46,051 nucleotides of DNA from Treponemataceae bacterium (GTDB lineage: Bacteria; Spirochaetota; Spirochaetia; Treponematales; Treponemataceae), in the NCBI GenBank assembly GCA_024402435.1, contig JAKSTU010000016.1:1-46051 (forward strand), read 5' to 3'. This document shows positions 26,625 to 36,089 of the stretch, in pieces (the first letter of the stretch is position 1; each line of letters starts with the position of its first letter). The position numbers and the translations under genes were made by a program. The notes under the pieces were generated by a model that did not search any database, had not been told where the DNA came from, and saw only the letters and a program-made list of their open reading frames with translations.

Positions 26625-27833
26625 ATGGCAGACGTAGTAAAAGCAAACAACGGCCCTCAGAAGGACGAACTGAAGACTTCTTTCTTCGGAAAATATCTGG
26701 CCAAACCGATTTCATACTTTGTTTTCATCCTGTGGACAGTCATTACGATTGCTCCTCTTGTATGGATGGCATATTCTTCATTCAAGACAAATGAAGAGCT
26801 TACAAAAGATATGTATAACCTGCCTTATGAGCTTTTCCATGCAAAAGACGCAACATTCAATGTTGTAAAATCACAGGCCGGTGACTCAATTTCTTATCCT
26901 GACGGATTCCTTGACAGCCTCGGACTCAAAAAGAAGGACTATGCAGCAATCAACGCACGTGTTCTTATTCTTGAAGCTCCGAATATCGGTATGAATACAC
27001 GTATCAAGATTCACTTCTTTGACCGTGAAACAATTCCTGAAGGATTCAAGACCTCTGACGGACGCGATCTTAAGACTCTTGAACCCGGAAAAGGTGTTCA
27101 GGTTCTGTGTTCTGACCTGCCCAAGAGCTGGCAGAACAAGATCAATTGGGAAACAATCTGGTGGAACTATACTTCTGCATGGAAACGCGGTGAATTGGGA
27201 AAGAAATTCCTCAACAGTGTGATTTATACAGTTGTTTCAACATTCCTGGTTGTATTCCTTGGTCTTATGCTTGGTTATGGTGTTTCAAAGTTCAAATACA
27301 AGAAAACAGCGGCAATCATTGCAGCACTGATTGGTCTTGGCTATCTTCTGGACGTAAACCAGGTTCTGGTTCCTTTGTTCCTGATGATGACAAACTTGAA
27401 ACTGATCAACACACATATCGGTATCATCCTGATTTATACAGCTTTCGGTCTTCCTATGGCCGTTATGTTGGGCTCAACCTTCATCAAAGGTCTTCCCAAC
27501 AGCTTGATTGAATCAGCTTACATTGACGGTGCAACACCGTTCCGCTCATTCGTAAGCATCATCGTTCCTATGACAGTTCCGGTTATCATTACAATTGCAA
27601 TTATGACTGCACTGGGTATTTGGAACGAGTTCCTTCTGGTATTGGTTATGGCATCAAGCGATGCAACAAAATCTCTGCCGGTCGGTATTTTCTCTTTCTC
27701 CGGAAGACAGGGTCTGCAGCTCGGTTGGCAGATTGCTGCTCTTATTATTGCAACACTTCCTATTCTGGTTGTTTACTTCTCATTCCAGGACAGACTTGCA
27801 GAAGGTGTTGCAGGTGGAGCTATCAAAGAGTAA
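26625..27833 (+). CDS. Sugar ABC transporter permease (MalG type) with enlarged loop
   Basis: A 402-residue second channel subunit, about 100 residues longer than usual for MalG-type permeases. TM1 is near 28-50. A soluble stretch of some 130 residues follows before TM2 (near 195), containing PNIGMNTRIKIHFFDRETIP and KSWQNKINWETIWWNYTSAW. Since TM1 runs outward, this loop should face the periplasm, where the binding protein docks. The EAA loop is ESAYIDGATPFRSFVSIIVP. GAGGAG lies 7 nt before the ATG at 26625. An upstream in-frame ATG at 26559 would overlap the preceding gene by 65 nt and is rejected. Confidence 0.92.
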   Translation: MADVVKANNGPQKDELKTSFFGKYLAKPISYFVFILWTVITIAPLVWMAYSSFKTNEELTKDMYNLPYELFHAKDATFNVVKSQAGDSISYPDGFLDSLGLKKKDYAAINARVLILEAPNIGMNTRIKIHFFDRETIPEGFKTSDGRDLKTLEPGKGVQVLCSDLPKSWQNKINWETIWWNYTSAWKRGELGKKFLNSVIYTVVSTFLVVFLGLMLGYGVSKFKYKKTAAIIAALIGLGYLLDVNQVLVPLFLMMTNLKLINTHIGIILIYTAFGLPMAVMLGSTFIKGLPNSLIESAYIDGATPFRSFVSIIVPMTVPVIITIAIMTALGIWNEFLLVLVMASSDATKSLPVGIFSFSGRQGLQLGWQIAALIIATLPILVVYFSFQDRLAEGVAGGAIKE

Positions 27834-27861
27834 AAAACTTTTTGGAATTATTGCAGGACAT

Positions 27862-27886
27862 TTCGGAGTTTCTTGTGGACTCCGAA
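27862..27886 (+). terminator. Hairpin after the importer operon
   Basis: TTCGGAGT (27862-27869) pairs with ACTCCGAA (27879-27886). It lies 29 nt past the stop. A T-rich stretch follows about 15 nt later, so it is either a terminator or an mRNA 3'-end stabiliser. Confidence 0.55.
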
Positions 27887-28169
27887 GTCATTGCTATGAT
27901 TTTTCGTTTTTCTCCCTTGTTGGATGACAGGACGTTGTTCTGCCATCCTTTTTTTTCTGCAACTTTTTTTGTCCGCTGCTTCCGTTTTTACGCTCATTCC
28001 AAAGTGGTGCCGGAAAAAACGCGTGCCGCCAGCAACTGCAAAAACGTGTGCCGCCAGTAACTTCAGAAACGGGTTTCGCCAAATCGGGATATTTTCCGGT
28101 CGTAGACTACGGGATATTTTTTTGTTAAATTGGGGTGAAAATATTTTGAAATTGAATCGAGGTGGAAAA
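27887..28169. other. Non-coding spacer before the small lipoprotein gene
   Basis: T-rich sequence (27900-27975), then 25-bp tandem repeats (28019-28081) and an AT-rich tract (28110-28150) that presumably holds the promoter of the next gene. I see no convincing -35/-10 pair and no gene. Confidence 0.6.
28019..28081. repeat. 25-bp tandem repeat, 2.5 copies
   Basis: Units begin at 28019 (ACGCGTGCCGCCAGCAACTG...), 28044 (ACGTGTGCCGCCAGTAACTT...) and 28069 (ACGGGTTTCGCCA, partial). The first two differ at only a few positions. Confidence 0.7.
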
Positions 28170-28565
28170 GTGAAAAAATCAGTTCCCGTTCTGACATTTG
28201 TTATGTGTTCCGCAATGGCCGCAGCAGTTTTGGCCGGCTGCACTTCCGTTCCGCTTGAAGCTGATGAAAATCTTTCTGAAAAAGAATTGATTCAGTTGGC
28301 CCAGGCAAGTTATGACGAGGGGAATACAAAAGCCGCTCTGTTTTATTATGAGACAGTGGTTGACCGTTTTGGAAATAAAGATGATTCATACATCATGGCA
28401 AAATATGAAATTGCGCATCTGTATGTAAAAGACGGAAAATTCGATGAAGCTGAACCGATTCTTCTTGATGTGCTTTCTTTCTATGAAGATGAAGAAGCCG
28501 CAAGACATCTGAATGCTGCATATAAAAAATTAGCCCGCATAGACCTTGCAAAAATAAAGGAATAA
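28170..28565 (+). CDS. Small TPR-like lipoprotein
   Basis: A 131-residue lipoprotein: signal with lipobox LAGC near residue 23, then a helical region with tetratricopeptide character (LAQASYDEGNTKAALFYYET, then AKYEIAHLYVKDGKFDEAEP, then AARHLNAAYKKLA). TPR lipoproteins of this size often act as scaffolds at the outer membrane or periplasm; nothing here shows the partner. The GTG at 28170 follows GAGGTGG by 4 nt. An inverted repeat AGCCCGC (28532-28538)/GCGGGCT (28566-28572) straddles the stop codon. Confidence 0.7.
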   Translation: MKKSVPVLTFVMCSAMAAAVLAGCTSVPLEADENLSEKELIQLAQASYDEGNTKAALFYYETVVDRFGNKDDSYIMAKYEIAHLYVKDGKFDEAEPILLDVLSFYEDEEAARHLNAAYKKLARIDLAKIKE

Positions 28566-28579
28566 GCGGGCTGACCGTG

Positions 28580-28608
28580 AAACAGGTTGGAGTTTATTCA
28601 GCCTGTTT
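28580..28608. terminator. Inverted repeat between convergent genes
   Basis: AAACAGG (28580-28586) pairs with CCTGTTT (28602-28608), with a 15-nt loop. It overlaps the end of the minus-strand membrane protein gene and follows the lipoprotein stop by 14 nt. It may serve both directions, but the T runs are short. Confidence 0.4.
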
Positions 28609-28836
28609 TGCTTTGGCTTCCTGTTCAAGGGAAGCTTCTTCTTCTTTGCGTGCTTCTTTCTTGTCCTTGATGTCTGCAATACCAATAAAAATCGAAACAA
28701 TTCCGATGAATGCAGAAAGAACGGGAGCAAATCCTTTAAGAAAAGCTATGATGTCTCTGCTCCAGTCAAGAAACTGGGGAAGACAGGCAAAAACTGTAAA
28801 AGCAATAAAAACAAGACCAAGAATTAATGCAACCAT
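28594..28836 (-). CDS. Small membrane protein of unknown function
   Basis: An 80-residue protein with two hydrophobic segments (about 2-20 and 38-55) and a charged, Glu/Lys/Ala-rich C-terminal tail (DKKEARKEEEASLEQEAKAK) likely to form a helix in the cytoplasm. GGAG lies 6 nt before the ATG. No family is recognised. It diverges from rmuC, whose promoter starts 64 nt away. Confidence 0.7.
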   Translation of the reverse strand: MVALILGLVFIAFTVFACLPQFLDWSRDIIAFLKGFAPVLSAFIGIVSIFIGIADIKDKKEARKEEEASLEQEAKAKQAE

Positions 28837-28899
28837 AAGTTTCTCCGTTTTTCCGAAAAATTTGTATCACATATTCTCATAATATGATTTGTCCGTCAA

Positions 28900-28929
28900 T
28901 TGCAAAAAAGGAAGCTGTCTGCCGATAAT
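28900..28929 (+). promoter_or_regulatory. Leaderless promoter of rmuC
   Basis: TTGCAA (28900-28905), 18-bp spacer, GATAAT (28924-28929), then 6 nt (CTGACT) to the ATG at 28936. No Shine-Dalgarno. The TTG of the -35 box would also be an in-frame start, which is rejected for this reason. Confidence 0.65.
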
Positions 28930-28935
28930 CTGACT

Positions 28936-30075
28936 ATGGATTTGTCTTTGATTTTATCGCTTTCGGTTATTTTTCTTCTTCTATTAAATTTGCTTCTTCT
29001 GATAATTCTCTGTTCAAAAAATTCCCGGCGTAATTCCTCTGAGGATGCTGAAAAAATCACCGGAATTATTCACAAAGAACTTTCGGAACAGCGTACAGAG
29101 ATAAACCACACTTTCGGAATGTTTTCTCAAGTTTTCAACAATCAGCAGGAAATGATCCGGAAAAGTGTGGAAACAAAACTTGGCGACATTCAGAAACAGA
29201 ATGAAGCTCAGATGGAAAAAATGCGGCGCACTGTTGACGAAAACCTTCATCGCACTTTGGAAACGCGGCTTGGTCAGTCTTTCCGCGAAGTGAGTGAACA
29301 GCTTGCTAAAGTGCAGATGGGCCTTGGAGAAATGAAAAATCTGGCCGCGGATGTTGGCGGACTGAAAAATGTGCTTTCAAACGTAAAGACAAAAGGAGTT
29401 CTTGGCGAATATCAGCTTGCGGCAATTCTTGAACAGGTGCTGACGGTCGAACAATATGCGCTAAATGTCAAGACAAAGCCGGCCAGCAGGGATTTTGTGG
29501 AGTTCGCAGTGAGGCTTCCTTCCAGGTCCAAAGAAGGTGACTTTATCTGGCTGCCGCTGGATGCAAAATTCCCGACAGAGGATTATATCCGCATGATCGA
29601 AGCAAACAATGCGGGTGACAAAAGTGCAGCCGCGGATTATGCAAAGCTTCTGGAACGGAAAATCAGAGCTTTTGCAAAAGACATACATGACAAATACATA
29701 GAACCGCCTTATACCACAGATTTTGCGCTGATGTTCCTGCCTTTTGAAGGTTTGTATGCGGAAGTGCTTAGAATTCCCGGTCTTTTTGAATCAATTCAGC
29801 GCGATTATAAAGTGTGCATTACAGGGCCTACAACTGTGGCCGCATTCCTTAACAGCCTCCAGATGGGATTCCGCACTCTTGCCGTGGAAAAACGAACTTC
29901 CGAGGTGTGGGCGCTTCTTAACAATGTCCGGAACGAATTCAGTGTTTTTGGGGAAGTGCTTGCAAAGACAAAGGCGCGGCTTGAGGCGGCAACCAAAGAA
30001 ATTGAGGATGCGGGTACAAAAAGCCGAAGAATCGAACGCAGCTTGAAAGATGTTGAAGGAATTCCGCCGATGTAA
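28936..30075 (+). CDS. rmuC: RmuC family DNA recombination protein
   Basis: A 379-residue membrane-anchored RmuC protein. Residues about 3-25 form one TM segment. A coiled coil follows to about 150, then the PD-(D/E)XK-like RmuC domain: KGVLGEYQLAAILEQVL, FVEFAVRLP, WLPLDAKFPTEDY and FALMFLPFEGLYAEVL, with the late GFRTLAVEKRTSEVW. RmuC limits DNA inversions at short inverted repeats in E. coli and has been tied to anti-phage or replication-linked nuclease roles; the exact reaction is unclear. It is transcribed alone from a leaderless promoter. Confidence 0.93.
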   Translation: MDLSLILSLSVIFLLLLNLLLLIILCSKNSRRNSSEDAEKITGIIHKELSEQRTEINHTFGMFSQVFNNQQEMIRKSVETKLGDIQKQNEAQMEKMRRTVDENLHRTLETRLGQSFREVSEQLAKVQMGLGEMKNLAADVGGLKNVLSNVKTKGVLGEYQLAAILEQVLTVEQYALNVKTKPASRDFVEFAVRLPSRSKEGDFIWLPLDAKFPTEDYIRMIEANNAGDKSAAADYAKLLERKIRAFAKDIHDKYIEPPYTTDFALMFLPFEGLYAEVLRIPGLFESIQRDYKVCITGPTTVAAFLNSLQMGFRTLAVEKRTSEVWALLNNVRNEFSVFGEVLAKTKARLEAATKEIEDAGTKSRRIERSLKDVEGIPPM

Positions 30076-30160
30076 AAAAAAATTACTGCACTGTCGCTGG
30101 CGGCGTTCCGTAACTTTTTACCAGTTCAAGCAGTATTCTCAAAACTCGACATTCCAATAA
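30073..30160. repeat. Intergenic element B, related to element A
   Basis: A hairpin-like stretch with AAAAATTACTGC and GGCGTTCCGTAACTTTTT, then AAAACTCG exactly 36 nt after the GTTCCGT start, as in the element at 16606-16690. It begins at the rmuC stop codon and lies upstream of the second chemoreceptor. Identity outside the shared words is modest. Confidence 0.4.
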
Positions 30161-30209
30161 TAAATTAAGACTTTCAGTAATGTTGTTGTTTATTTTTGAC
30201 AATTTCGGA

Positions 30210-30218
30210 TGTTATAAT
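30210..30218 (+). promoter_or_regulatory. Extended -10 promoter of the Cache chemoreceptor
   Basis: TGTTATAAT with TATAAT at 30213-30218. A TTGACA lies only 10 bp upstream, too near for a -35, so this would act as an extended -10 promoter. The leader of about 12-18 nt contains GAGG. Confidence 0.45.
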
Positions 30219-30237
30219 TTTTTAAACGAGGAAAAAG

Positions 30238-32079
30238 ATGAAAAGTAAACACCAGCTTAGTAAAAGTCTGTCTACAGGAATGACAATTGTAATTGCACTT
30301 ATTGTACTTATTGCAAGTGCAGTGCAGCTGATCATTTCAACTGTCAGCAGTTCAAATATTATCCGCGGGCAGGTGGAACAGAACCTGACTCAGACAGTTG
30401 AAGACATGGCAATGTTCCTGTCAGTCCGTGTGGAGTCTGAAAGACGGATTCTGGATACGGTTTCCCGGAGTGAAGAACTTCTTGACCCGGATTTGACCGT
30501 GCCGGAAAAAGCACTTTGCCTTGTTGACGATGCAAAAGCGGCTTCTGAATACGGTGTGCTACGTTACGGAATTGCAGATTTGGAAGGCCGTTCTTACATG
30601 ACAAACGGATCAACTTCTGATGTTTCTCAAAGGGAATACTTCAAGTCCGGTCTTAAAGGCGAAAAATATGTGACAGAGCCGATGAATGCAAAATCCGACA
30701 ATGCCTGGGTCCAGATTTATTCACAGCCTGCTTATGATTTGAACGGAAATCTTTATGGCGTGCTTTATTCTGTTGTGGACGGAACTTACCTCAGTTCTCA
30801 GCTTGGCAGTCTGAACGGGGACGACGGTTCATTCTGCTGGGCAATTGACAGAAAGGGACTTACTGTAATTGACAGAGATTTTGAGAACATAATTAATGGA
30901 GAAAACCTTTATGTTGAAGCCCAGAACGGGGAATACACAAAGGACATGATAGACATTTATGATGCGGCTTTTGAAGGTGCAACCCGTATCAGCAAGTATC
31001 ACGATGACGAAGACGGCTCGAACATGATTATTGCCTCTGCGCAAATTCCCGGCACAAATTGGTTCCTTTTCAGGGAGGTGGCAGAAAAGGATGCTCTTAG
31101 CAAAATCAAAGTGCTTGTAATTACAGGAATCATTCTGCTGTTCGTTGTGCTTCAGCTGAGCGTGGCCGTGACATTCTGGTATTCCAGGAGAATATGCAGA
31201 CCGATTGAGGCGGCAAAAGAAGTTCTCGGCAACATGGCGGAAGGGCAGCTTTCTGTTCCGGAAGAAGTGCAGAAACAGCTGGATTCTGTCCGCCGTAAGG
31301 ACGAGGTGGGGGAAATTGTAAAAGCATCTCTGATTCTTCAGACAAAGCTTCGGGAAGTAATAGAAAGAGTTCAGGCAAACATCAGTGATCTGGCAAACAA
31401 TGCGGAACAAATCAGTTATTCAAGTACGGATCTTTCAAGCAGAACTTCGGAGCAGGCTGCCGCAACAGAATCCATTTCAGAAGCAATTACTGACATGGCG
31501 GAAGCTGTTGCAGAAGCAAGCCGCAATGCCAACGAAACGGAAGTGCTTGCCCGCAGAACTGCAGAAGACACGAAAAACGGCGGTGAAACAATTTCAGAAA
31601 CTGTCAATTCAATGAAAGAAATAGCGAAGCGAATCACTGTAATTGAAAAAATCGCTTCAAACACAAATCTTCTGGCTCTGAATGCTGCAATTGAAGCTGC
31701 CCGTGTTGGTGAACTTGGCAAAGGTTTTGCCGTTGTTGCCGGTGAAGTCCGCCGTCTTGCTGAAAACTCAAGCAAAAGTGCGTCGGAAATCGGAACAATG
31801 TCTGTTGATACGGTAAAAAAAGCGGACGAAGCTCTTGAAGCTCTGAATTCAATTGTGGGAGAAGTCGCAAGAACTCAGGAACTGATTGACCAGATTGCAC
31901 AGGCAAACCTGAGTCAGGACGCAGGCGCCCGTACAATCAAAAACACAGTTTCAGAACTGAATCAGGCAGTGCAGGAAAATGCTTCCGTTTCAGAAGAGCT
32001 TGCCGCAATGGCAGAGGCTCTTTCTGACCAGTCGCAGAATCTGCTGGATGCAATCAGTTTTTTCAGATTAACTGATTGA
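30238..32079 (+). CDS. Methyl-accepting chemotaxis protein with periplasmic sensor
   Basis: A 613-residue classical transmembrane chemoreceptor. TM1 is near 15-37 and TM2 near 283-308. Between them is a periplasmic region of about 245 residues resembling a double Cache domain (motifs [45 protein letters not shown]), which commonly binds amino acids or small carboxylates. A HAMP domain follows (to about 375), then the signalling helices with tip near 472-500 ([18 protein letters not shown], then [18 protein letters not shown]), close to the consensus. GAGG stands 6 nt before the ATG. Its last 17 nt overlap the end of the convergent exporter gene. Confidence 0.93.
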   Translation: MKSKHQLSKSLSTGMTIVIALIVLIASAVQLIISTVSSSNIIRGQVEQNLTQTVEDMAMFLSVRVESERRILDTVSRSEELLDPDLTVPEKALCLVDDAKAASEYGVLRYGIADLEGRSYMTNGSTSDVSQREYFKSGLKGEKYVTEPMNAKSDNAWVQIYSQPAYDLNGNLYGVLYSVVDGTYLSSQLGSLNGDDGSFCWAIDRKGLTVIDRDFENIINGENLYVEAQNGEYTKDMIDIYDAAFEGATRISKYHDDEDGSNMIIASAQIPGTNWFLFREVAEKDALSKIKVLVITGIILLFVVLQLSVAVTFWYSRRICRPIEAAKEVLGNMAEGQLSVPEEVQKQLDSVRRKDEVGEIVKASLILQTKLREVIERVQANISDLANNAEQISYSSTDLSSRTSEQAAATESISEAITDMAEAVAEASRNANETEVLARRTAEDTKNGGETISETVNSMKEIAKRITVIEKIASNTNLLALNAAIEAARVGELGKGFAVVAGEVRRLAENSSKSASEIGTMSVDTVKKADEALEALNSIVGEVARTQELIDQIAQANLSQDAGARTIKNTVSELNQAVQENASVSEELAAMAEALSDQSQNLLDAISFFRLTD

Positions 32080-33835
32080 GTTTTTCCTGACTGTGACGCA
32101 TGAAGTTGCGGTGCCACAATATGGAAATAAGGGCAAATACAGTTCCGAACAACGCAGGAAACAGCGGAGTTTTCGGCAGAAATGCCAGGCCTGCTGCAAT
32201 TCCTGCAACAATTCCCATTACTACAAGAATCGAAATAAGTGAGTTTGTGTTGTTCTTGAATGCTGCAGTCGGGTTTTCCCAGTCCAGTTTAGGATGAGAA
32301 AGGTCAATCTGGAATTCAATCAGGTTGATGAAGTATGAAAGTGTAAGGCACAGCCATGCAGAAAGTCCGAATACAGTAAATGCATCTGCGGCGGAAAGAC
32401 GGATTCCGGTAACAATCATTGCGATTGCAAGCAGAAGATCTGTAAGCAGGATTGAAAGCAGAGGATAAAGGAAAGCATGGAAGAGTTTTGCTTTGAAAAT
32501 CACTTCTGCAGGAATAGGCAGTGCAATCAGGTTTGAAAGCCCTTTGCCTTCACGGGAGAATGCTGTTGAGGCAGTGTTGGTACAAGTTCCTCCGAACACG
32601 GAAAACAGTGCCAGAGCAAAAGCTGCAATGCATGACACATAAGTGCCGTTCTGAGCCATGTATGCGTTTACAACCGGTCCGATTGAAGACAGATTGCTGA
32701 AAATGGCAGAACTTTCCGGAATTGCCGACGAAAGACTTACGCCAATACTTACAATCATAAGAATCGGAAGAAGCAGAATCATGAAAGGACCGTTAACAAA
32801 CCAGGAGGGTTCTCTGAGAATCGCTTTTATGTCGCGGATCAGAAGTGTCTGGAAAAGACTTGATTTTTTGAGATCCTGACGAATGTAAGCCTTTGATTCT
32901 TCTGTCTTGAGTTTTTTTGAAGTTACTTCGTTGAATCCCAGTGCAGAGCGCATGTAAAGCGGAGAAAGCAGAGGAATGATTACGAGAACGATTGCTGCAA
33001 TGCATGCGACAAGTCCCAATGCGGCAAGAAATGCCATGCCGTTGTTTTTGCCGAGAGCACCGATTCCTGAATAAAGCAGTTTCATCGGGAAAAACAGTGT
33101 GGAGACAAGCCCTGAAGATGCGCCGTTTGAAAGGGTTTCAATCAGAAGCATCTGCTGGGAAACTGAATTGATCATCTTCTGGTAGAAAACGTTGAAAACC
33201 ATCAGAAAAGCTACCATAAAGAGGGTAGCCAATGTCATGAGAAGGTTCTTGTTTTTGAGGCGGCGGAAAATGTTCAGCAGCACTACAAGCAGAAGATAAC
33301 AGAGTCCAAGGCTCAAGGCCGGCATTGCAAGAGCACCTGCAATCAGAAGCAGGTAAAAAATCGGATTGGTAAGCAGACCTTCAAAAGCACCGAAAATGCC
33401 GCCGCCGATCAGAATGATTCCCAATGACAGGATGGATTCCGTGGCATAGACACTGAGGAATTTTGCGACAAAAAACTGGGCGGGTTTAAGAGGAAGCGAA
33501 TGCATGTATTCATCGCCTTCACCTGAAACATAAGAAGATGACGCACTCATGAAGCCGAAGAAGAAAGTTGCGAAAAATGCTGCAAAACCGATCAGAAGCG
33601 GCAGCAGTGACTGCAATCCGCTTTCTTTAAGAGTTCCGTACATGGTAATCATCGTGCTTACGAACATGAAGCCGAAAACACCCACACAGTAAAGCAGTGC
33701 AAGTGCGTAGGCAATAAGGGATTTTTTCGAAGTGCCATTTTTGGAACTGCCGGTCAGAGAGGAAGGAATCACAGTCTGGCGGAGAAAAATCCAGGCCAGT
33801 TTGAAAGTCATTTTCAACGGAAACGGACTGTTCAT
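32063..33835 (-). CDS. ABC exporter membrane subunit (ABC-2 type)
   Basis: A 590-residue integral membrane protein with about a dozen hydrophobic segments in two halves, the second beginning after a cytoplasmic stretch ([18 protein letters not shown], near 305). [15 protein letters not shown] is typical of ABC-2 exporter permeases. The first codon overlaps the stop of the ATPase gene (ATGA), so the pair forms one transporter. Cargo is unknown. Its length is about twice that of single-module ABC-2 permeases, suggesting a fused two-module subunit. Confidence 0.85.
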   Translation of the reverse strand: MNSPFPLKMTFKLAWIFLRQTVIPSSLTGSSKNGTSKKSLIAYALALLYCVGVFGFMFVSTMITMYGTLKESGLQSLLPLLIGFAAFFATFFFGFMSASSSYVSGEGDEYMHSLPLKPAQFFVAKFLSVYATESILSLGIILIGGGIFGAFEGLLTNPIFYLLLIAGALAMPALSLGLCYLLLVVLLNIFRRLKNKNLLMTLATLFMVAFLMVFNVFYQKMINSVSQQMLLIETLSNGASSGLVSTLFFPMKLLYSGIGALGKNNGMAFLAALGLVACIAAIVLVIIPLLSPLYMRSALGFNEVTSKKLKTEESKAYIRQDLKKSSLFQTLLIRDIKAILREPSWFVNGPFMILLLPILMIVSIGVSLSSAIPESSAIFSNLSSIGPVVNAYMAQNGTYVSCIAAFALALFSVFGGTCTNTASTAFSREGKGLSNLIALPIPAEVIFKAKLFHAFLYPLLSILLTDLLLAIAMIVTGIRLSAADAFTVFGLSAWLCLTLSYFINLIEFQIDLSHPKLDWENPTAAFKNNTNSLISILVVMGIVAGIAAGLAFLPKTPLFPALFGTVFALISILWHRNFMRHSQEKLNQLI

Positions 33836-34563
33836 TGCAGAGCTCCTGTAAGTTCAAGGAACACTTCTTCAAGACTTCTGCCGTTTCCGTGAGTTGCAAG
33901 AAGTTCTTCCATTGAACCGCAGAAAACCAGGCTTCCTTTTTTGATGATTCCCACTTTGTCACAGAGTTTTTCTGCAACTTCCATAACGTGGGTAGAGAAG
34001 AAGACTGTTTTGCCATGTGCAGCCTGATCACGCATGATTTCTTTCAGTTTGAAAGCTGATTCCGGATCAAGACCGACCATGGGTTCGTCAAGAATCCAGT
34101 TCTGAGGATCGGTAACAAGACTTGCGGTAAGGAACAGTTTCTGCTTCATTCCGTGCGAAAAGGAAGAGATTTTGTTGCCCAAAACCGGAAGTATGTCAAA
34201 CATTGCTGCATATTTTTCAATGCGTTCCTGTCTGTCTTCAGTGGAAATGTTGTAAACGTCGGCAATAAAGTTAAGATATTCGCCGGCTTTGAGACGGGAA
34301 AAAGTTTCCGGCGTGTCGGGAACAAAAGAAATCCTACGTTTTGCAGCAATTGGATCTTTTGCAATGTCAATTCCGTCAACACTGATTGTTCCTTCGGAAG
34401 GACGCAAAATGCCGGTAAGCATTTTGATTGTTGTTGTCTTGCCGGCACCGTTGGGGCCCAGAAAGCCGAAAATCTCACCGTCAGAAACGGTCAGGTTAAG
34501 TGAATCCACAGCTTTGACGGATGAAGATCCGTAGCTTTTTGTAACATTCTTGATATCAAACAT
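33832..34563 (-). CDS. ABC exporter ATP-binding subunit
   Basis: A 243-residue ATPase: Walker A GPNGAGKT (near 35), signature FSHGMKQKL (variant of LSGGQ, near 135), Walker B WILDEPMVGLDP and the switch His in FFSTHVMEVAE. It is of the CcmA/NatA type that powers ABC-2 exporters and is cotranscribed with the permease gene that it overlaps. The region before the ATG has only a weak GGAT. Confidence 0.93.
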   Translation of the reverse strand: MFDIKNVTKSYGSSSVKAVDSLNLTVSDGEIFGFLGPNGAGKTTTIKMLTGILRPSEGTISVDGIDIAKDPIAAKRRISFVPDTPETFSRLKAGEYLNFIADVYNISTEDRQERIEKYAAMFDILPVLGNKISSFSHGMKQKLFLTASLVTDPQNWILDEPMVGLDPESAFKLKEIMRDQAAHGKTVFFSTHVMEVAEKLCDKVGIIKKGSLVFCGSMEELLATHGNGRSLEEVFLELTGALQ

Positions 34564-34570
34564 AAATCCG

Positions 34571-34599
34571 TTTGTACCTTAAATGGCACAAAAAATCAA
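34571..34599 (-). promoter_or_regulatory. Possible leaderless promoter of the ABC exporter
   Basis: Minus strand TTGATT (34594-34599), 17-bp spacer, TACAAA (34571-34576), then 7 nt to the ATG. The -10 lacks the final T, so this is a weaker case than the others. Confidence 0.35.
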
Positions 34600-34647
34600 C
34601 GAGGAATTTTCCCTAGGAAGAATAAACTGTGAAGCGCTAAATATTTC

Positions 34648-34676
34648 TTAAGAACGTGCCGAAAATGTGGTATACT
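34648..34676 (+). promoter_or_regulatory. Promoter of the SpoIIE phosphatase genes
   Basis: TTAAGA (34648-34653), 17-bp spacer, TATACT (34671-34676) preceded by TGG, an extended -10. The leader of about 20 nt carries GAGG. Confidence 0.65.
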
Positions 34677-34702
34677 GGAAAATCATACAATCGAGGAAAA
34701 AC

Positions 34703-36085
34703 ATGTTTAAAACGCGACGAAGAGTGATTTTGACTGCGAGCAGTATTGCTGCCGGTATCTGTTTTATCATCCTTTCTGTTTTTTTGGTGTCTGATGCATC
34801 ATTTTTCTTTGCAGCGGTCGTTTCGGCAATTACTTTCGGAACACTTCTGTTCCTGAACGTCAAAGTTTCTGACGTTTCTGTCGAGCGTCTGGAAGACAAA
34901 ATGCTTCATGCCCATGAAACCGGAATTCTTACTGAATTTTTGGAAAAAGTGCGTTTTGCCTACACGGTTGATGATTTTATCGCTGCAATTCAGACAGTTC
35001 TTGAAGACCAAGGTGACTGTTCCGTCCTTTATGTTGACAGAAGCAACAACTATGTTATCTATAACAGCCCCGACCGTATCGCTTCTGATGACAACACTAC
35101 CGAAAAACTTGAAATGAACTATACCAAGAACTGGGCTGACGGTGTCTACTTTCTGGGCGACCAGTTCGGTGCCGTTTCTGACCTGCGTGAATCAAGGGGA
35201 TTCTTCCTGGTTGCAGAACAGAAACATCTTTACGTTTTCTGCCGCTACACACACCTTTTTGATGACATGGTCTACAGCAGTCTGGTCGAAGAGTTCGGAC
35301 GCTTTGAACGCCGCCAGAAAAAAATTGCAGAGCTCAGTGAAATCAGTGCCCTTTCTGCGGAATGGGATCAGCTGGCTGCAACACAGCGTTCTTTCCTGCC
35401 CCAGACAATGCCTGACATTCCGAAGCTTGATATCGATGCATACTTCCGCCCTCTGGTAAACGTTTCCGGTGACTATTACACTGTTATTCCCATGGACGAA
35501 CACAAAACCATGGTCATGCTGGGAGACGTTTCCGGTAAAGGACTTGCAGCCGCATTGGTCATGGGTTTGGTGATCAATACCGTAAAAATCATTGAAAACA
35601 AGGAAGACCTTGCCGGTGTTGTCCGTGCTGTTGACCGGGCAATCAAAGGAATGCACCTGCAGGACAAATATACGGTTCTTTTCATCGGAATCATTGATAC
35701 CCAGAAAATGAACATCCGCTATATCAACGCATCCATGTCCGACCCTATTGTCGTTACCCGCGCTCCTGACGGATACAAAATCAAACCGCTTACATCAAAC
35801 TGTTCCGTTGTCGGTATTATCGAGCTGGACGATGTTGAAGTTGCTGAGCAGAAGCTGTTCCGCGACGACCTGATTCTTATGGCTTCTGACGGTGTTTCCG
35901 AAGTAATGGATAATGACGGAGTTGAGCTTGGTGATACTGAGCTTTACATGAATACAATCAAAAACAGTGCATACAAATCTGCGCACCACATCATCAACGA
36001 TATTGCGGATCTGGTTTTGTCATACAACGGCAACAAAAAACTTCGCGATGACGTAACAATGCTTGCAGTAAAGGTTCAGGGCTAA
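34703..36085 (+). CDS. SpoIIE-type serine phosphatase, two-TM (RsbU-like)
   Basis: A 460-residue PP2C-like phosphatase. Two TM segments lie near 10-55, a GAF-like or linker region spans about 85-210, and the SpoIIE domain runs from about 235 to the end. Metal-site motifs are SGDYYTV (near 255), GDVSGKGLAAALVMG (near 274), ASDGVSE (near 395) and RDDVTMLAVK at the end. The first motif is usually GGDYYD; here the last Asp is Thr. Such enzymes dephosphorylate STAS anti-sigma antagonists in partner switching. Start at 34703: GAGG 6 nt upstream; an earlier in-frame GTG (34667) would lie before the -10 box. The next phosphatase gene begins 4 nt after the stop. Confidence 0.88.
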   Translation: MFKTRRRVILTASSIAAGICFIILSVFLVSDASFFFAAVVSAITFGTLLFLNVKVSDVSVERLEDKMLHAHETGILTEFLEKVRFAYTVDDFIAAIQTVLEDQGDCSVLYVDRSNNYVIYNSPDRIASDDNTTEKLEMNYTKNWADGVYFLGDQFGAVSDLRESRGFFLVAEQKHLYVFCRYTHLFDDMVYSSLVEEFGRFERRQKKIAELSEISALSAEWDQLAATQRSFLPQTMPDIPKLDIDAYFRPLVNVSGDYYTVIPMDEHKTMVMLGDVSGKGLAAALVMGLVINTVKIIENKEDLAGVVRAVDRAIKGMHLQDKYTVLFIGIIDTQKMNIRYINASMSDPIVVTRAPDGYKIKPLTSNCSVVGIIELDDVEVAEQKLFRDDLILMASDGVSEVMDNDGVELGDTELYMNTIKNSAYKSAHHIINDIADLVLSYNGNKKLRDDVTMLAVKVQG

Positions 36086-36089
36086 AAAC

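Noticed and set aside
28900..28935. TTG start for rmuC at 28900
   Set aside because: This TTG is part of a TTGCAA -35 box; the ATG at 28936 follows the -10 box by 6 nt and directly precedes the membrane anchor.
30197..30218. TTGACA/TATAAT as a standard promoter of the Cache receptor
   Set aside because: The two boxes are only 10 bp apart, so the TTGACA cannot serve as -35; an extended -10 explanation is preferred.
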